NCBI GenBank assembly: GCA_002392545.1
Contig: DGHF01000224.1
Coordinates: 1-8,450 of the forward strand
Source: Ruminococcus sp. UBA3855
GTDB taxonomy: Bacteria; Bacillota; Clostridia; Oscillospirales; Ruminococcaceae
DNA length: 8,450 bases
Reading direction: 5' to 3'
Shown: positions 5,739 through 8,450 of the stretch, in pieces
Numbering within the stretch: position 1 is the stretch's first letter
How the letters are laid out: each line of letters starts with the position of its first letter
Notes under the pieces: model-generated
Database searches by the model: none
The model's input: the letters and a program-made list of their open reading frames with translations, nothing else
What the model was told of the DNA's origin: nothing
Made by a program: the position numbers and the translations under genes

Positions 5739-6341
5739 TTAAAGTTCAATATTTTTCAGGCTTGTGAGATACTCCGCAGGGTCTTGGCATTGCATGAAAC
5801 TGCTCATCAGGCAAGCCCCCTCTGCACCAGCCCTGACAATGTCTCTGATGTTATCAGCATTGATTCCGCCGATTGCATAGACAGGCAGGGAAACGCTTGT
5901 ACAGACTTCATGCAGGAAGTCAAGCCCTCTTCCGGCAAGTCCCTTTTTGCAGTCCGTCTCAAAAATGTGACCTGCAATGATGTAATCCGCCCCCAATGCA
6001 AGGGCTTCCTGTGCATCCTCTACAGAGTGACAGGATGCGCCAATCTGATGGAAAAATTGCTTTTCATCTTCCGACATCTTCCGCAGTCTGTCAAGCGGAA
6101 CATGGATTGACCGCACTCCCAACATTTTGGCAGTGTTCACGAAACTGTGTGCAGTTACTTCAATGCCGGAATTTTCGCACATTCTGACAATTCTTTCAAG
6201 CAATATTGAATAGTCATTTTCTGTGAGGTCTTTTTCTCTCACAATGATTTTGTCCGGCTTTGCGGAAATGATTTTCTGCATCTGCTCCCCAAAATCGCCC
6301 TGACAGAGTTTTCGATTGGTAATACAAATAATCTTATACAT
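5739..6341 (-). CDS. tenI: TenI-like thiazole tautomerase (ThiE/TenI family)
   Basis: A 200-residue TIM-barrel protein of the ThiE/TenI family, last gene of the thi operon. TenI converts the primary ThiG product to the aromatic carboxythiazole phosphate; ThiE instead joins thiazole and pyrimidine. Sequence marks favour TenI. GHIFETDCKKGLAGRG (124-139) carries the His at 125 that corresponds to the TenI catalytic histidine and lies where ThiE has a G-P segment. The ThiE metal motif N-D-R is replaced by AHSFVN (64-69). VREKD (34-38), IGASCHS (100-106) and the phosphate site YAIGGIN (155-161) are kept. I chose ATG 6341, so the protein begins MYKIICITNR as relatives do and overlaps the thiH end by 8 bp. 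ATG 6353 adds four residues and is the alternative; neither has a good ribosome binding site, suggesting translational coupling. Many databases would call this ThiE. Confidence 0.82.
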   Translation of the reverse strand: MYKIICITNRKLCQGDFGEQMQKIISAKPDKIIVREKDLTENDYSILLERIVRMCENSGIEVTAHSFVNTAKMLGVRSIHVPLDRLRKMSEDEKQFFHQIGASCHSVEDAQEALALGADYIIAGHIFETDCKKGLAGRGLDFLHEVCTSVSLPVYAIGGINADNIRDIVRAGAEGACLMSSFMQCQDPAEYLTSLKNIEL

Positions 6342-7584
6342 ACAAGTAATCATTCAGGACGGGCTGTAATCCTTCGCCGGACATATCTTCATACATTTGG
6401 CTGAAACTGCGGGAATCGTTGATTTCAAATTGTTCGTCGCCCTCTGCATCGCCTTCTTTTCCGGTGTACTTGCTTTCATGGTCGCCGATACCAGTCGAGA
6501 CACCAGCGGAAATTTTGGTTGCACAAATTTTGACAATGCCGTCACGGAAACTTTTGCTTTCACGAGAGGAAACCGTAATTCCTGCAAACGGCAGAAACAT
6601 TCTGTACGCACAAAGTATCTGACATAGCTGACGTTCGCCGACATCCTGCGGATTGATTTTTCCGTTGTTGATAATCGGACGGAGTCGGGGACAGGAAAGG
6701 GAAATTTCTGCATGAGGGTATTTCCTCTGTAAAAAATACATATGCAGGGCACTTGCAAGCGCATCTTTCCGGAAATCCGACAGCCCCAGCAATGCTGAAC
6801 CGGCAACCCCTCTCATACCGCCCATAAGCGCACGTTCCTGCGCATCGAAACGATAGGGGAATACTCGCTTATGACCTGCGAGGTGCAATGTTTCATATTT
6901 GTCGCTGTCGTAGGTTTCCTGAAATACCGTCACATAATCCACACCGCATTCATGCAGATAACGATAATCTTCGACATTCACCGGATAAATTTCAATTCCC
7001 ACCATACGGAAATATTTTCTTGCAAGCTTGCAAGCTTCACCAATATATTTTACGTCGCTCATGCCTTTGCTTTCGCCTGTGAGGATTAAAATTTCCTCCA
7101 TACCACTGTCAGCAATGACTTTCATTTCGTGTTCGACCTGTTCCATGGAAAGCTTCATTCTGCGGATGTGATTGTAACAGTTGAAACCGCAGTATACACA
7201 ATAATTTTCGCAGTAATTGGCTATATACAGGGGAGTGAACAAATAAACTGTATTTCCGAAATGCTTCTGTGTTTCCAGCCTTGCACGTTCCGCCATCTTT
7301 TCAAGAAATGGTTCAGCAGACGGAGACAGAAACGCTTTCAGCTCTTCAATTCCGATTGTTTCTTTTTTCAATGCTCTTTCAACATCCAGACCAGTATATT
7401 TTGACGGGTCATAATTTTTGACTTCCGTCATGACCTTTTCGAAAATATCAGAATGAATTTGTTCCTGACCTTCCATATATTCCATGTGATTGGTTCTTGA
7501 CGTGGGGTCTGTTTCGAGCTGATGCTTTTTTTCGAGGGCTTTCGGAGACAATGATTCCGAATCCACAAAAAATTGATTTTCCAT
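6334..7584 (-). CDS. thiH: 2-iminoacetate synthase ThiH (radical SAM)
   Basis: This 416-residue radical-SAM enzyme cleaves tyrosine to p-cresol and dehydroglycine (2-iminoacetate), the glycine-derived unit that ThiG builds into the thiazole ring. The CxxxCxxC cluster motif is Cys125, Cys129 and Cys132 in YCENYCVYCGF. YLFTPLYIANYC ahead of it and GDEQFEINDSRSF with LQPV near the C-terminus are family hallmarks. ATG 7584 has an AGGTG ribosome binding site that overlaps the thiG stop (sequence TGAGGTG), leaving 11 bases between the genes. The N-terminus has about 33 residues before MEYMEGQ, more than in E. coli-type ThiH. An internal ATG at the MEYMEGQ segment is possible but lacks the ribosome binding site. 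Using ThiH rather than the oxygen-dependent ThiO fits an anaerobe. Confidence 0.95.
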   Translation of the reverse strand: MENQFFVDSESLSPKALEKKHQLETDPTSRTNHMEYMEGQEQIHSDIFEKVMTEVKNYDPSKYTGLDVERALKKETIGIEELKAFLSPSAEPFLEKMAERARLETQKHFGNTVYLFTPLYIANYCENYCVYCGFNCYNHIRRMKLSMEQVEHEMKVIADSGMEEILILTGESKGMSDVKYIGEACKLARKYFRMVGIEIYPVNVEDYRYLHECGVDYVTVFQETYDSDKYETLHLAGHKRVFPYRFDAQERALMGGMRGVAGSALLGLSDFRKDALASALHMYFLQRKYPHAEISLSCPRLRPIINNGKINPQDVGERQLCQILCAYRMFLPFAGITVSSRESKSFRDGIVKICATKISAGVSTGIGDHESKYTGKEGDAEGDEQFEINDSRSFSQMYEDMSGEGLQPVLNDYLYV

Positions 7585-7595
7585 ATTTCAACACC

Positions 7596-8381
7596 TCAAT
7601 CATGCAGAAATCCGGTCAATGTGTCGGAGGGGGATGCTCCTCTTGTCAGTACTCTGCCAAGTCCGGAGAGATATGCTTTTCTTCCAGCTTCGACAGCCTG
7701 CTTGAATGCGCTTGCCATCATGGGGAGGTCTCCTGCCGTTGCCAATGCAGTATTGGACATGACCGCAGCAGCTCCCATTTCCATCGCTTCACAAGCCTGT
7801 GAGGGTCTGCCAATTCCGGCATCAACAATAATCGGCAAGTCAATTTCATCAATCAGAATCTGAATGAAGTCCCTTGTTGCAAGCCCTTTATTTGAGCCAA
7901 TTGGAGAAGCCAACGGCATGACAGATGCTGCGCCGGCATTCACGAGGTCACGGGCGGTATTCAAATCGGGGTACATATACGGCATAACTACAAAGCCTTC
8001 TTTTGCTAAAATTTCCGTTGCCTTGACGGTTTCGGAATTATCGGGCAGTAAATATTTTGTATCACGCATAATTTCAATCTTGACGAAATTTCCACATCCC
8101 AATTCTCTGGCAAGTCTTGCAATTCTGACAGCTTCATCAGCGTTTCTTGCGCCGGAGGTATTCGGGAGTAAAGTTACTCCTTTCGGGATAAAATCGAGAA
8201 TGTTTTCTTGTTCTTTGGTGTTGGCACGTCTGACCGCACAGGTGATAATTTCCGCCCCTGCGTAATTCACGGCTGCTTCAATCAGGGAAAGAGAATACTT
8301 TCCCGAACCTAAAATAAATCTGGAATGAAACTCATGACCGCCTATCACAAGTTTATCTTCTTTGACATTGTTTTCATTCAT
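7596..8381 (-). CDS. thiG: Thiazole synthase ThiG
   Basis: A 261-residue TIM-barrel enzyme that condenses 1-deoxy-D-xylulose 5-phosphate, dehydroglycine and the sulfur carried by ThiS thiocarboxylate into the thiazole phosphate. FILGSGKY (22-29), LLPNTSGARNADEAV (71-85), and VKIEI with Lys101 as the expected imine-forming residue are visible. VMPLASPIGSNKGL and IIVDAGIGRPSQACEAMEMG in the second half form the phosphate-binding loops. Length and ends are normal. ATG 8379-8381 has only a weak ribosome binding site (GCAGGT, about 10 bases upstream). It is the first thi gene in view; ThiS and ThiF, which it needs for sulfur delivery, are not in the window. It is followed by thiH after 11 bases. 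Confidence 0.96.
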   Translation of the reverse strand: MNENNVKEDKLVIGGHEFHSRFILGSGKYSLSLIEAAVNYAGAEIITCAVRRANTKEQENILDFIPKGVTLLPNTSGARNADEAVRIARLARELGCGNFVKIEIMRDTKYLLPDNSETVKATEILAKEGFVVMPYMYPDLNTARDLVNAGAASVMPLASPIGSNKGLATRDFIQILIDEIDLPIIVDAGIGRPSQACEAMEMGAAAVMSNTALATAGDLPMMASAFKQAVEAGRKAYLSGLGRVLTRGASPSDTLTGFLHD

Positions 8382-8450
8382 TTTGTGATAACCTGCTTTC
8401 TTGATATATTTATTTTAAAGGGGGACAAGCCCCTTTATCTAAATGGGGGA
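8382..8450 (-). promoter_or_regulatory. thiG upstream leader with alternative hairpins (window edge)
   Basis: No convincing end of an upstream gene is seen here; one minus-strand frame is open for 13 codons but its product is not recognisable. TAAAGGGG (8416-8423) pairs with CCCCTTTA (8430-8437) as an 8-bp hairpin. The same CCCC (8430-8433) can instead pair with GGGG at 8445-8448, so two structures are mutually exclusive. Neither is followed by a T tract on the minus strand. A TPP riboswitch core is not visible in these 69 bases, and the leader may continue past the edge. Confidence 0.4.

Noticed and set aside
6354..7863. Several plus- and minus-strand frames of 60-150 codons inside the thi genes
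   Set aside because: All are alternative-frame readings of tenI, thiH or thiG, which carry unambiguous family motifs.

Overview
The window looks like chromosomal DNA of an anaerobic, low-to-mid-GC Firmicute, most likely a Ruminococcus-type clostridium. Genes carry strong AGGAGG-type ribosome binding sites, promoters are sigma-A consensus, and intrinsic terminators are well formed. Thiazole synthesis uses the oxygen-sensitive radical-SAM enzyme ThiH. The tandem modules in the first gene resemble repeats I associate with secreted Ruminococcus proteins. The taxon is an inference; no rRNA or marker gene is present.

Layout. (1) 1-2669, plus strand: the 3' part of a large gene made of eight tandem modules of about 105 residues, open at the left edge and closed by a strong terminator (2690-2730). 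(2) 2731-4239: a monocistronic PaaK-type adenylate-forming CoA ligase behind a perfect TTGACA-N17-TATAAT promoter, with a LacI-operator-like palindrome upstream. (3) 4376-4626: a tRNA-Pro(GGG) transcription unit with an UP-like A-tract, an extended -10 promoter, a 5' hairpin, the 76-nt tRNA with encoded CCA, a structured trailer and a terminator. (4) 4691-5686: a transglutaminase-fold protein with an intact Cys-His-Asp triad and no signal peptide. (5) 5703-5735: a terminator shared by convergent genes. (6) 5739-8381, minus strand: thiG-thiH-tenI, tightly packed thiamine-thiazole genes. The leader upstream of thiG runs off the right edge.

How the genes work together. ThiG forms the thiazole ring, ThiH supplies dehydroglycine from tyrosine, and the third protein carries the TenI (thiazole tautomerase) signature rather than that of ThiE, so all three act on one branch of thiamine synthesis. 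The other genes are separate transcription units with no evident link to it.

I found no CRISPR array, insertion sequence, phage gene or defence cassette, and nothing that clearly amounts to a new system. The points most worth a second look are the near-identical but protein-altering module pair at the left edge, the structured tRNA-Pro transcript, the divergent active-site loops of the PaaK-like ligase, the TenI identity of the last thi gene, and competing hairpins in the thiG leader.
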